Positions 45,563 to 57,586 of a stretch of 64,000 nt of DNA are shown in pieces (position 1 is the stretch's first letter; each line of letters opens with the position of its first letter). The notes beneath the pieces are model-generated. The model saw nothing but the letters and a program-made list of their open reading frames with translations, made no database searches and was not told the DNA's origin. Origin of the DNA: Psoroptes ovis. Lineage: Eukaryota; Arthropoda; Arachnida; Sarcoptiformes; Psoroptidae. The stretch is from the NCBI GenBank assembly GCA_002943765.1, contig PQWQ01000006.1, positions 806,001-870,000 on the forward strand, written 5' to 3'. The translations under genes were made by a program, and so were the position numbers.

Positions 45563-45794
45563 ATCGTAAAAAACACAATTTTAAATTTTATTTTTAATAA
45601 TTTTTATTTATTTTAGTTTAATTTTAATTATTTTTCTTAATTTTAATATTTTTCTACAGTGTGAGGTAGATGATTCTTCAAAGCAGAATGACTGATGAAA
45701 TGTTAATTTTTCAACATTTCAATATTTCAACGGTTTTTTATGGGGATATTCATAAACAACGACTTTCATGATTTTTTTAAGCTTTTTCTTGACA
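45563..45794 (-). repeat. LTR of the retrotransposon (5' LTR in element orientation)
   Basis: This is the second 232-base copy, matching 40498-40729 without a difference that I could find. It should contain the element's promoter. Gag-pol starts 82 bases downstream of it. Confidence 0.93.
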
Positions 45795-45799
45795 TACTT
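45795..45799. repeat. Target-site duplication, right copy (TACTT)
   Basis: This is the partner of 40493-40497 and confirms the outer border of the element. Confidence 0.8.
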
Positions 45800-46614
45800 A
45801 GCATATTATATGGCATGTTTATCAACACTTTTCCCAAGGAAATCATCATCGATTGATTGAATTGTTTTGAATTAATTGTTGATAATTGTAGACTGAGAAA
45901 AAAAATTGAATCAATTATTTGATTTTGAAATTTTTGTTTCTTTTCTTTTATTCAAATTTTTGATAGATTTGGCAATCAAACAACGACAACAATCAAAAAT
46001 GAAAAAAAAATTTCGTAAAATTGAATTAAATGCCGTTGTTTGCTTGCATGCATGCATACATCGTCAAGATGTTTCAAATTCAATGTAACAAATCATCGTT
46101 TGAAACTTTCTCTCTTTTTTTTTTTTTTTTTGCTTTGCTTTGAATCTCTCTTAAAATGTTCTCTTGTTTGATTTATCTTCGTCAAAGAAAATATCTACGA
46201 AAAATTTAAAATTATCATCACCATTTCCATTACATTATTACAAATGATAATCATCATCATCATTTGTATTTTTGGTTAATGTCAGTGGACTATTGAATAT
46301 CATCGTTTTTATTTTCTTTTCGAATCGAATCAAATCATTTGAATGTTTATACATTGTACATTAAAGTCTTATGAATTTGATATTAATATAATCAGAAGAA
46401 TAATCATATTAAGATATACAATTGTGTCATTTGCACCAAATTAATTAATATCAATACATGATAATGGTTTTTGTTTATATTTTTCAAAAGTGATAATTAA
46501 TAATTTGAAATAACAATTAATATAATATAAAAAATCATTATCTTCTCATTAAATGATTTAATTCGACGAAAAAATTCCCATTTTTTCGAAAACATTTGAT
46601 CATCATCATCAGAC
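45800..46614. other. TTC39 upstream region
   Basis: This is 815 bases of A/T-rich DNA with a long T-run near 46109-46131. It lies between the retrotransposon and the TTC39 start and presumably contains its promoter. No gene was recognised. Confidence 0.4.
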
Positions 46615-48914
46615 ATGGCTGCTTGTGCAGTCGATGAATCTTTAATTCAAGCTGAGGTATTTTTTTGCTTAAAAATTAAAGAAAAATTTAATTCATCCCA
46701 TCATTAAAGGAATTTGAAGATGCAAGCGAAAATATTTCGACCAGTGATAGTGGTCATTCAAGCCAATTGACAAATTCGCCAGAAAATTCTGTATCGTGCC
46801 ATTCCAGTGATGATGATTTAACAATAAATTCATTTGAAGATGGTCAACAGCCATCATTAGAACAATCATTAGCTGATATTGATCGTTTATTACATTTGGC
46901 ATTGGATAATCGTTTTAGTGAAGCATTTGATGGAACGGAAAAATGGTCACATTGTAGTCTTTATCATTCGTTGGGAAAAGGAACACTTTCTTTTCTTAAA
47001 GGATGTTTAACACTTGAAAAAGTAAGCCAATAATTTTCATTTTTAATTGAATATCGGCAATTATATCCATTTATGCATACAAACAGCCAGAAATTCAAAC
47101 AGCGTTAGACAATCTTAGAAATTGTATGGAAGTTTGTCAAGTGGAAAAACGCTATTCAATGACTAAATATGTATGGAGGCCAAATTACAATAGTTACACT
47201 GATGGTAATTCACAAATATGATTCTTTGAAATGATGTTTAATTGTTTTCCTATTCATAGTTCAAATTCATGCTGAGCTATGCTATGCTGAAGCGCTTCTA
47301 ATGACTGCGTTGATGACTTTCCTTGAAGATCAAAATCTTCTCAACTTGGTTCGAGGTGCTTTTCGTATACGTGCATGTTATCAATCATATAAGTAAGTGT
47401 CGCCTTTTCCAATTCAATTATTTTTCAATTCTTAATTTTTATTTATTCACTGTTGTAGAGAATGTTTCTATATTCTCAAAAACCGTACTGAATGGTCAAG
47501 CGAATACTCAAGACGTCATTTTGAATCAGGAGTACGATTAGGCATTGGAACATTCAATTTGATGATATCACACATGCCATCGAAAGTGCTTAAATTGCTT
47601 GAATTTGTTGGCTTTTCCGGAGATCGACATCAAGGTTTACAAGAACTGAAAGCATCAGCTGTCCTTCAAAATGGACTTCGTCGACCGTTGGCCGTATTGA
47701 TAATGTTAGCTTATCAATGTTATGTTGAGCATATCTTTGGTATTACTGATTCTAAAAATGATTTTTACTAATGATTATTTCCTTTTTTGAAGGTCTTGGT
47801 GAATGTGACATGCAATGTGTTGATGATTGCCTTGCATATGGTCTTTCTGAACATCCAGACGTAAGTCTTATCGATTTTATGGACCAATTTTAATTTTTCT
47901 ATTTTTTGCTAATTTCAGGGTGCCTTTTTTCTATTATTTTTAGGACGCAAAAAACAACTGACCGGACACATTGATGAAGCTATCGAAGCATTGCGTAAAT
48001 GTATCAATGTACAGAATGAATGGAAACAATTTCATAATATTTGTTATTGGGAATTATTATGGTGTTATGCAATTCAATGTAATTGGATTGATGCATCAGA
48101 TTGTGCAGATATTTTACGTAGACAATGTAAATGGTCTCCTGGTGCTTATACGTATCAATATGCAACATTTCTATACATGATCATGATAGAACAAAATAAG
48201 CCAGAATTAGAGACTGAAATTTCAGAACTTTTACGACAAGTTCCAATTCTTAGAGTAAGATTCGCTGGCAAAACGGTACCAGCTGAAAAATTCGCAATTG
48301 TACAAGCGCAGCGATATTTTGATAATAATCGAAAACTTGTATTACCAGCCATCGAATACATGTATATTTGGAATATTTTTCCAGTCATTGGCAAATCGCC
48401 TCATTTATTGCATGCAATCCTTGAACGAATTGAAAAATTTGAACGAATAGAACAAGCAAAAATAACGCAATCAGATCAACCATTAGATGATTATTGTCGT
48501 TGCATGTTGCTCAAAGGAATGTGCTATCGTTATCTCCATCAAAATCCTAAACAATCTAACGAATGTTTCTTACAAGTTATTGATCATAAAGAACGAATCA
48601 ATTCTAGTACATATCTAATACCTAAAGCAACTCTAGAATTAGGATTGAATCATCTTAGATATGGTCAATTGACTGAAGCAAAACGATGGCTAGAAGAAGC
48701 CAAAACATACTCCGGTTATACGTTGGAAGCGATTGTACATTTTCGCATTCATACAGCCACAAGAACAATTAATAATATGAAGAAATTGCAACAAAATAAT
48801 CCATCTGATGATGAAAATTGCCAATCGAGTTTTTGGAGTTGGACAGAATTGTCTAAACGTTTTACATATTCTGAGGATAGCAATAGTGATTTTACTGAAA
48901 AATTGCAATCATAA
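46615..48914 (+). CDS. TTC39: Tetratricopeptide repeat protein 39 (TTC39/Iml2 family)
   Basis: TTC39 proteins are helical-repeat proteins; vertebrate TTC39B affects lipid metabolism, but the molecular role is not settled. Seven exons give 649 residues: 46615-46656, 46710-47021, 47087-47204, 47260-47392, 47459-47739, 47793-47860 and 47919-48914. After an acidic Ser-rich N-terminus come family segments such as LHLALDNRFSEAF, GKGTLSFLKGCLTLE, LCYAEALLMTALMTFLEDQN and FESGVRLGIGTFNLMISHMP. Further on are MLAYQCYVEHIFG and FFLLFLGRKKQLTGHIDEA. C-terminal helices with MLLKGMCYRYLHQNP resemble TPR units. The size and exon structure suit a complete TTC39A/B/C-type gene. Confidence 0.9.
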
Positions 48915-49115
48915 TATTTTCCAACTCTCAAAAATTAAATTTTTATGTAAATAAAAAATTTGAGTGAAACATGCATCATCTCGTTTATTAATTAGCTACA
49001 ATAGAAAAATGATTGATGAAAAAATAAAATGGATTTTTTCTGACTTAATAAAATGTTATCGTATCAAATTTATTTACACATGCGTGCAAACAATCACATG
49101 CTAAATCAGATTATC

Positions 49116-50582
49116 TTATTGATCCGATATGATTAATTTTGTTTGGAAACCACTTGCGCCAATGGATTGATTATCAATAGTTCCAGCTGCAGCAGCCACT
49201 GCTGCAGCAGCCTCCATTCCTACATCTACAATCGTTGATTTCTTGATTGGATTCGGATTATAATGTTGTATTGGAATCGGAATCTTCGTTTTGGCGTGTG
49301 TCAATATATGAGATTTGAGATTCGTTGATTGGGCAAATTTCTTCTGACAGCCATCAAAAGGACATACGTAGGGACGATCACCTGAAATCGAAATTTTTCA
49401 ATGAATTTCACTGTCAATAAAATCTCTAATAAAATACCTGTATGAATTCGGACATGTGTTCTCAGATTGAAATCTAACGAAAATCGCTTTCCACATCCAT
49501 CAAATGTACACTAATATGATTAAATAGAATAAAGATGAGAGATGATAAATTTGAAGATTTCAAACAAGAGAGCATACCTGGAAAGGCTTTTCACCAGTAT
49601 GCACCAATTGATGGCGTTTCAATTTACTTGATTCAACAAACGATTTACCACATTCAGCACAAACATGCACACGTGGACCATGGGTATGAAGATGTTTTCG
49701 CATGGCACTATTATCACGAAACATTTTCATACAACCTCTATGCGGGCATGCAATTGTTCGCATTTCTTCATCTGGCGCCGTTTTTTTCTTAGATTTTAAT
49801 ACTGATTTTTTCACACTGTAATTGTAAGAGTAAAATGTAATCAATTTGTCATTCTATGTAAATCATACATACCTTGATGCAATTGCTTGAGAGCTATCTT
49901 GCTGTTGTGATTGATCAATCATTGAACTCTTGTAGAATCCAGATGGTAAAATATCATCGATAGAAACATTTTTACTTTCATTTTGAAAATCATCCATGAA
50001 AGAAATAGCTGGCATATCATCTAAAAAATATAAAACAATTTCAATGTGCACAGAATAATTAATGCAAATTATATAAATCAAATGATATTCACCATTAGAC
50101 CACATTGTAACACTGAATTCACCTTCCAATGTTTTAACTTGAACTTTTTTTGTTTCCCATTTTTTGGCCAATGATTTTTGTCGAGTATTTTTTATTGATA
50201 TGAGATCGGCGTCACTGTCACTTTCATTAGAATTGTCTAAATCGATGCTATGAGTCATTTTATTACCATTATTAATCTCATTATGGATGACATTATCTGA
50301 TTTATCATTATTCGATATCAATGAACAAGGATCGATGAGAACTTGAGACGTAGATGCATATAATAAATCATTATCATCATCATCAACTGATTCTTTCCAA
50401 TTTGTTATGAAAGATTCATTAAGCGTAACTATTTTCGAAAATATAAAATGGAACGAATCGATTTATTCTTTAAAAACGATTAATTTGGCAAACATACCAT
50501 CAAAATCATCATCTAAATGGGTGGTAAATGGTACAGTGACAATGTCTGAATCAGTTAATGATTCAATATTAGAATCAGCCAT
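49116..50582 (-). CDS. YY1: YY1/Pleiohomeotic-type zinc finger transcription factor
   Basis: YY1-type factors bind CCAT core sites and recruit Polycomb and INO80 complexes. Six exons give 381 residues: 50582-50498, 50428-50093, 50020-49873, 49815-49578, 49510-49438 and 49381-49116. The central VKTLEGEFSVTMWSN (about 130-140) is the conserved spacer motif of YY1. Four C2H2 fingers lie at about 214-325: CPHRGCMKMFRDNSAMRKHL, HVCAECGKSFVESSKLKRH, CTFDGCGKRFSLDFNLRTH and CPFDGCQKKFAQSTNLKSH. They are almost identical to the family. The N-terminus has Asp-rich and Asn-rich segments but no His tract of the vertebrate type. A short Ala-rich tail follows the fingers. Confidence 0.95.
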
Positions 50583-51622
50583 TTTACATAATTTTATTTC
50601 TATTTGAAATAAATGACATCAAAGGTGATAAGTTGTCAGCTGAATATTATCAAATATTCAATAAAAATGATTGATAGAGAATCGATTTGACTTAGAAAAA
50701 ATTAATTTACGTGGTTATTAATTCTAAATACCTAAAAATCTAATTTAGATGAATATTCATTGTTTTAAAATTATATAATCAATAATGTTGCACTAAGCAT
50801 TGTTTTATTTTTAATAACCAAAACAAACAAAAGAAAACGCGCAACTTTAAATTGGATATTCATAAACGATGTAGTGATAGTTCACTATAAATACTGATAG
50901 ATGGCGCAATTATTTCAGATGGCGATGGCGCTCAGACTTGTGATTCCCAAACTGGGCAAACCTTGAATCAAAACTTCAAACCCTGTGAAATTTCAGGAAT
51001 TGGATAAAAATCATTTTATATTTTTAATTTGGACCAAATTTTGGTTTGTTTCAGTTTAAACGTGGAAAAATTTCGAGAGACTTCCCGGAAATTCACCAAG
51101 GTAGGTTTGTGAAAGTTTCTGGAAAGTTTCCCATTTTGGCAAAAAAAATTTTTGGCGGGAAAATTGAAATTTTTTATTGCCAATCTGATCCAATTATTAA
51201 ATTTTTAAATTTTTTTTCATTCAAAAAACGGCAAGAACTTATGGGACAACCTAATATTTAGGGATAGAAAATTCAAATTGTTAAACCCAAAAACTTCTAT
51301 CGGTCATTCGTTCTTTGATTCTCGTTTATAACACCATGGGTGCATTATTGGACAATATACAGTTCTTAAGGGGCTGGGCGATAGACATACTTTTTTATGA
51401 GAGTGAGCGATAACCCCAAAAAGTTTGTGAATCACCGGCTTAGATGAATCAATTTTTTTTCGAAAAAAATTTTTTTATTAAATGACAAAAATTTAAAAAT
51501 GGTGCAGCGATTAAACAATTTAATGATACAAATGATAATATTCATTGATTAATGTTGAGCTATAAGGAAGACAAGTTAGACCCAACACACAATATTTATT
51601 CAGCGGCATACAATTTTACAAT
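50583..51622. other. Intergenic DNA with a possible degenerate inverted-repeat element
   Basis: Between YY1 and the receptor kinase, the part at about 50940-51440 is richer in G/C. Its left end reads GTGATTCCCAAACT (about 50940-50953). Its right end, reversed, reads GTGATTCACAAACT (about 51424-51437): 13 of 14 bases match. The inside has no recognisable protein. This suggests a worn, non-autonomous element, but a clear target duplication was not found. Confidence 0.35.
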
Positions 51623-54584
51623 TTATTCATCTGTTTGTGATTCGTTATCAATGAAATCTTTTAATGATTTTTCTAATGCTTCGAATGATGGTCTCAATGA
51701 TGGCTCATTGTGCCAACATGTTCGCATTAGACTGTACATTTGATCAGGACACGATTCTGGTTGTGTTAAAGTATTGCCTTCTTTTAGATATGAGATTACT
51801 TGTTCATGAGTAAGGCCATAATATGGTTGTAATGCATATGCAAATATTTCCCACAGTAATACACCAAATGACCAAACATCACTTGCTGTTGTGAATCTGC
51901 CATACAATATTGCCTCTAATGGCATCCATCTAATAGGCAAAGCATCGTTAGCGGTATCAGCTCTATAATAATCGCAATTTGCTTTTATTCGTTGTGAAAG
52001 TCCAAAATCGGAAATTTTCACTACCAATTGTTCATTGATCAAACAATTTCGAGTGGCTAAGTCTCTATGTACGAAATTTTTGCTTGACAAATACGTCAAT
52101 CCAGATGCGATTTGTCGGGCTAATTTCGCTAGTTCTTGATTCGTCATTTTCTTAGGCAAATCAACAAATTCTGCTTCTTGATTTGGATGCCGAACGACAT
52201 AATTTGCTGGCCCAAGAGATCTAAGAAACGAAGCCAAGTCGCCATATGACATATATTCAACAAGCAAACATATTGGTTTGCCAAGCGCACAAACGCCTAA
52301 TAAACGAACGACATTTGGATGATCGAACTCAGACATGAGAATGGCTTCTCGTTCAAAATCACTCTGCATATCGATGCTTGCTTCTTGTCGTAACACTTTC
52401 ACTGCTACTTCAGTGGACGGCTCATCTGGTAACAAACCAGGTGCTTTTGCCGAAAACACTCGACCGAACGCACCGCAACCAATGTCACGAACGTAAATTA
52501 TTTTATTGCGTGGATATTCCAACGATTCTAGTTTTGGATTTAAAATTGCCGCTGTGCAGTGATATATATTGTTGGATGGCAATTTTGACAGGTCCAATTC
52601 TGTTGGCAAACCTTCCATTGTACTAGCGTAAAGGCTCAATCGATAACGAATTCGACGAACCATGATAATTATTATGAGTATAAGGATTGTAATGAATAGA
52701 ACGACAATCAATCCAATAATAAGTGGCACCATGAATCGATGCTGCAAATGCAGAGGCAGTCCGATCGCATTCATTAAAAATCTAAAAGTTGGCTCTTCGG
52801 TGATGATTGGCGTGACCATATGATCACTATCGTTAGACGCAGTTTCGCAAGCAGGAATGTCACAATGTTGCCAGCGAACATAAGGATCGGTAGTATAACA
52901 CCATGGTAAAGGTTCTTCACCGCCAGCATTTCGGCAATAATTCTCCGAATGCCATATTTCTTGGAATACAAAAGGTGGCCGATTATGTGCATGTGGAGTT
53001 TGGGAATCCCATCGTTGACATGTTAACCCATGTTTAGTGATATTAAGTTTACCTTGATAGAATCGACCACGACCTTCGATGCAATCAATAGTGGCTTTCT
53101 CTTTAGGAAATATAGTCAGAGCAGCATGTGAACAATGTTCAGGATTCGTTAGATTTTCATGAGATGGCAATGTTTCACAAACAGGCAGTCGAAAGTGACC
53201 GCGAGATTTGAAGTAGATACCTCTTTGACGATTATCCTCTAATAAAGCCCATTCACGGTTACAAAATGATTCTCGAATAGCTATGCAATCTTCATAACAT
53301 AATTGCTTGCCCATCGGAAAATGTTTCGACCATGAACATTGTGGAAATGCATAGTGACATAATAATTTTTCAGCAGCACTTTTACATGGTTCTTGTAATG
53401 ATATTATTAATTCTTTCCACAAATTGCGAACAATTTCTTCGTTGATGTTGTGCGAAAAATCTTCAGTATCACTAACATTATAGTAAACTAATGAATTTTT
53501 AGGCAAATGATTTCGACATATTTGACCAGTATATGGTGCACAATAACCATTTGGTGGCAATGAATTGCTTTTTCTCTTTTTTTCTTCTTCCAATTCAATT
53601 GATTCTAATTGTTCAGTGGGTTCTTTCATTTGAAAGAACAAAATAAAAAAATTATTCGTGAAAAAATAAATCAATTTTACCTTCTATTTCCTGCACATAA
53701 ATTTCATAAATTCGTATATCTTCAATTGTTTGATTTATGGGTGAAAGAAAATTCGTTGCTCTACAAGTAATATTGGTAGTATTTGTTGCATTATATTGAA
53801 TAAAAACGTTGGAAAAATGATCACCTTCAATTAACTTGTCGTTAAATTCAACGAGGAAATTAATACTTTGAAAAAAGTTATAAGTCAAAAACTTACTGAT
53901 TGATTAGCGATCAATAATTCAATTTTCGGTATGGGCTGACCTCTTGCATTGCATTCAATCGGAACATTTGTACCTCTAGTAACATTGTATATCAATCTTT
54001 GTCCACCAGTTATTTTAGCCCCATCTAAATTGATGAAATAATTGTTGAAAACGATTATTTATGGATAATTTAATGACTTTTACTTACATTGAACAGAAAT
54101 ACGTGCTGGACGTGAGACATCAAGCCCTAATTCATTGCGAGCAGTACATTGATATACTCCTTCATCCAATTCACTAACATAATCTAAATGTAATGTTGAT
54201 AATGAGCCATTACCCGGAATATGTTGTAATGTTTGACGATGTTTTGATAATGGAATCGATTGACCATTTCTTTGCCAATTAATTATTAATTGTGTATCAT
54301 TATTCGGTGATGTACCGCATGTTAATGTAATATTTTGGCCAGCAACAACCGTTGTCGATTTTGGACCTAATTCAATATTTGGTACTATTTAAAAGAAAAA
54401 ATTTAAAATTAATTTGGATCTAAGAATATTCAAAAACATTATTGAAAAAACTTTATTAAAACTTACATTCATCACTTTTGACATTTGAAAGCACTAATGA
54501 TAAAAATATAAATATCATTAATGACAATAATAATCTTTTGGAATGACTTGGATTGAAAATGATTATCATAATCATCACCATCAT
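51623..54584 (-). CDS. Receptor tyrosine kinase with Ig, Frizzled and kringle domains (MuSK/Nrk type)
   Basis: Five exons give 898 residues: 54584-54467, 54384-54088, 54024-53897, 53834-53681 and 53622-51623. A signal peptide (about 15-36, RLLLSLMIFIFLSLVLS) is followed by two Ig-like domains (about 40-135 and 139-230), a Frizzled/CRD domain (about 259-385, YCAPYTGQICRN), a kringle (about 413-491, ending WQHCDIPAC) and one transmembrane helix (530-552). The kinase domain starts near 606 with YVRDIGCGAFGRVF and has AVKVL, HRDLATRN and DFGLS, followed by PIRWMPLEAI. The juxtamembrane LNPKLESLEYPRN and AKAPGLLPDEP are closer to MuSK than to ROR. An NNIY motif (582-585) sits where MuSK has its NPxY site. 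MuSK organises neuromuscular synapses; the invertebrate relative Nrk is neural. The exon 3-4 junction uses a 62-base intron chosen by phase. Confidence 0.9.
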
Positions 54585-57091
54585 TATTATCAAACAAATT
54601 TATCTAAGTTTAACATTTTTTATCATTAAATGTGTCAAATGAAAATGAAACGATTTGAAAATTGTAAAATAATCTTAGCATCACTTATTCAACATTTACA
54701 AATAAAAATATTAGAATTCAATTCACGTATTGAAATTATTATTAAGATTATTATTATTACAACAAATAGATGTTAAATTACCACAAATAGTGATGATAAA
54801 TCTATGATGAATATAAGTCAATAAATTTACTTGAAGGAAGCTAAAAAATAGAAAATAAAATTAAAATAAAATAAAAAACAATGAATACAGATTATAATAC
54901 ATGAATATTTTCTGCTTCTGCCCAAATTTTTCCCATTGTAAACACATTTGATTGTGTTCCCGAACCATTTTTGATGTTTCAAACACCACCACCACCGCCA
55001 CCGCCAACAACAACAACCAGAACTAAATATTTCGTACCGTTAATCGAGATTTCCAGTGTTCCAGAAACTGGGATCTGCCTTCTGCTTTATTTTTCTTAAT
55101 AATATTTTATTATTCTATGCTTGTAACGAAATACAAGCAGAAGTAGCAGTGAAATCAAAATGTAACACGCATATTTGATTCAATATTAATAATAATGAAA
55201 ATTTTCCAATGATCTTTTATATGTTTTTGTTAATTTTAAACTCATTCATTTTTATTTGAATGATTAGAGCTACTTCTCTAAATGTTGTAATCACTGGTAT
55301 TATGCAATCCAGCATTTAAAATCGTAATCTGGATGATGAATATTTGATTCTATTCTCAAACATGTGTATTCAGCCTTTTAGATTTTTGCATGTGAAAACT
55401 AGAAACAAACAAAAAGCCGCAAAACATTTGAAATTAATTAAACTTTTTGATTCAATTTAATTTAATTCAATTTTCTAGACCGAATTTTGAACTTTATTTA
55501 ATTTGTAATCAAATTATCATAGTTCAATTTGATTTATGATCATCCAAGCCACCAACATATTGAATGCGAGGCATGCGTTTATGGTCGAGATTTAAAGCAA
55601 AAATTTTTTAAAAATTTCAAATTTTTCAATTTTCAAATTTTTTTCTAAAATTTTCGATTGTTTTTTCAATCGATAGTTTCGTACATTCCTTTTTTTATTT
55701 TGCCGAACAAAGGACTATTCTCGATGCTTCTACCATTTTCGATGATCAAAGTCCTTCTGTTCTTTTTTTGTTTTGTTTTTGTGAGTTTTTCTCCTCGTTT
55801 TCAACCATCAAATGGTCGTGATTGTTTTTGTGAAATTTATTGGTAACTTGTCAGTTTTCACAAGCGAAAAGTGAGATAATCGTCGGCACACATTCGGGAT
55901 AGCCGTGATCTGAGCATTATCGATTAGGACGAGTATATCAGGCCATCGACTGTGAAGCGTTTGATTGTTTTTCGTTTTTTTGTTTTGTTTTGTTTATTTG
56001 CTTAATTGATTATTATTTATTCTTGTTATTATTTTAGATTTTCGAGGACAGATTATTTGACTTTTATATTTGTGTGTATTTTGTTTATTTTATATATGTT
56101 CAACTTCGAAAACACATTGAGCGAACATTTATACACTTTGGAGCAAAACATACATACACTTGTTTCATTCAATTTACTCATTTATTTCATTAAATTTTGT
56201 AATCAAATTATTTATTTTTTTCTTGAATTGAATTGAACTGAATTGAATCATTCAATTATTACGTTTGCATTACGCTATCATACTAAATTGAATGAGTGTA
56301 TGTATGAATTTTTTTCAATTTATCCTTCTTTAATATTATTGATATTTACGACGACTTTTAATGAATCCAATGATTTTGAAAATATCATTTGTTCATTATT
56401 ATTAATCACATTTGATGTTTGATGACGATTTAGAGAACAAGTGAAAAAAAACATTTGAAATATATGACTTGTTAAATGCGAAATAATTTATTATAATTGA
56501 AAAAAAAATTTCAAAATCATCATTATTTTGTTCAAATCTTGATTCTACAATTCTACATTCTTCATTCATTCACTCATATGACTACGGAAGACAATACATA
56601 ACAAGAAAAAAGCTGACGGATAAAGCCATTTTTTGCGTTGAAATTGAATTACTCAAAATTGAATCATAATTTTCATTTCAATATTGAATTCTTGTGAATA
56701 AAAGAAACAAAAATTGAAGCGTAATAATCAAGAAATTTAATAATTAAAGAGTATTAAAAAAGTGATTTTTATTATTATTGCAACGACACAAAAACATCAT
56801 AATTGTTTCATTTACTTTTAGTTTTTACAAACTTTTTTTCAATTATCGCGTTAAATTTTAATGAAATTTACCTGTTCACAATCAAAACAATTTGTATGAA
56901 AATTGTATTTTGTTGATTTACTCATTGAAATAATAATTATAGAAATTCTATATTTTTACTGTAAGTACTTCTATTGTTTCATGTATTTCTATAAACAAAT
57001 TTATATTAATAGTTTATTTAATTTTCAATTTATCAAAGGTTAATATTTTTTTGTTGCTGTTATCGTTGTTTTTTGATCTTAATAATCTGTG
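54585..57091. other. Large divergent intergenic region
   Basis: This is 2.5 kb between the receptor kinase and RAD6, mostly A/T-rich. A moderately GC-richer stretch lies at about 55840-55960, without an open frame or a hairpin that I could define. It could be a 5' UTR exon of RAD6. No gene is supported. Confidence 0.4.
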
Positions 57092-57586
57092 ATGTCTACA
57101 CCAGCTCGTCGTCGTTTAATGAGAGACTTTAAGCGTCTTCAAGAAGATCCACCGGCCGGTGTTAGTGGTGCACCAACTGATAATAATATTATGTTATGGA
57201 ATGCAGTCATATTTGGACCACGTGATACACCATTTGAAGATGGTACTTTTAAATTGACATTAGAATTCACTGAAGAATATCCAAATAAACCACCGACAGT
57301 ACGTTTTATATCTAAAATGTTTCATCCAAATGTCTATGCTGATGGTAGTATTTGTTTAGATATATTACAAAATCGTTGGAGTCCAACATATGATGTGTCA
57401 GCAATATTAACTTCAATACAATCACTATTAGATGAACCAAATCCTAATTCTCCAGCGAATTCATTGGCTGCTCAACTTTATCAAGAAAATCGTCGTGAAT
57501 ATGAAAAACGTGTTGCAGCAATTGTAGAACAAAGTTGGATAAATTTTGAAGAAGAAGAAAAATCCGGTAAAAAAGAATCAATTTAG
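57092..57586 (+). CDS. UBE2A: Ubiquitin-conjugating enzyme E2 RAD6 (UBE2A/B)
   Basis: RAD6 works with RAD18 on PCNA and with BRE1-type ligases on histone H2B. It is a single exon of 164 residues. The start is the ATG at 57092, giving MSTPARRRLMRDFKRLQEDP, which is the family start. The active-site Cys is C88 in DGSICLDILQ, and the HPN motif is at 78-80. The core is almost identical to vertebrate UBE2A/B (about 152 residues). The extra about 13 residues are an acidic then basic tail (FEEEEKSGKKESI) after the usual end near QSW, recalling the acidic tail of yeast Rad6. Confidence 0.96.
   Translation: MSTPARRRLMRDFKRLQEDPPAGVSGAPTDNNIMLWNAVIFGPRDTPFEDGTFKLTLEFTEEYPNKPPTVRFISKMFHPNVYADGSICLDILQNRWSPTYDVSAILTSIQSLLDEPNPNSPANSLAAQLYQENRREYEKRVAAIVEQSWINFEEEEKSGKKESI

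Larger units (their letters stand above)
40498..45794 (-). mobile_element. Gypsy/Ty3-type LTR retrotransposon, recent insertion
   Basis: The element is 5297 bases and reads on the minus strand. Its ends are two 232-base direct repeats that look identical throughout. TACTT flanks both ends (40493-40497 and 45795-45799) as a 5-base target duplication. On the coding strand the LTR begins TGTCAAG. A purine tract AGGCGGGGGGA lies directly before the 3' LTR (about 40730-40740). Gag, zinc knuckles, protease, reverse transcriptase, RNase H and integrase occur in the Gypsy order. No envelope gene was seen. No standard tRNA-type primer-binding site starting TGG is visible beside the 5' LTR. The integrase frame is broken twice. 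The element sits between KIF3B and TTC39 and does not interrupt a recognised exon. Confidence 0.93.

Noticed and set aside
48155..48931. Minus-strand frames opposite the last TTC39 exon
   Set aside because: They are shadows of a well-supported coding exon.
52378..52992. Frames on both strands overlapping the receptor kinase
   Set aside because: They are shadows of the long kinase exon, whose frame carries all domain motifs.
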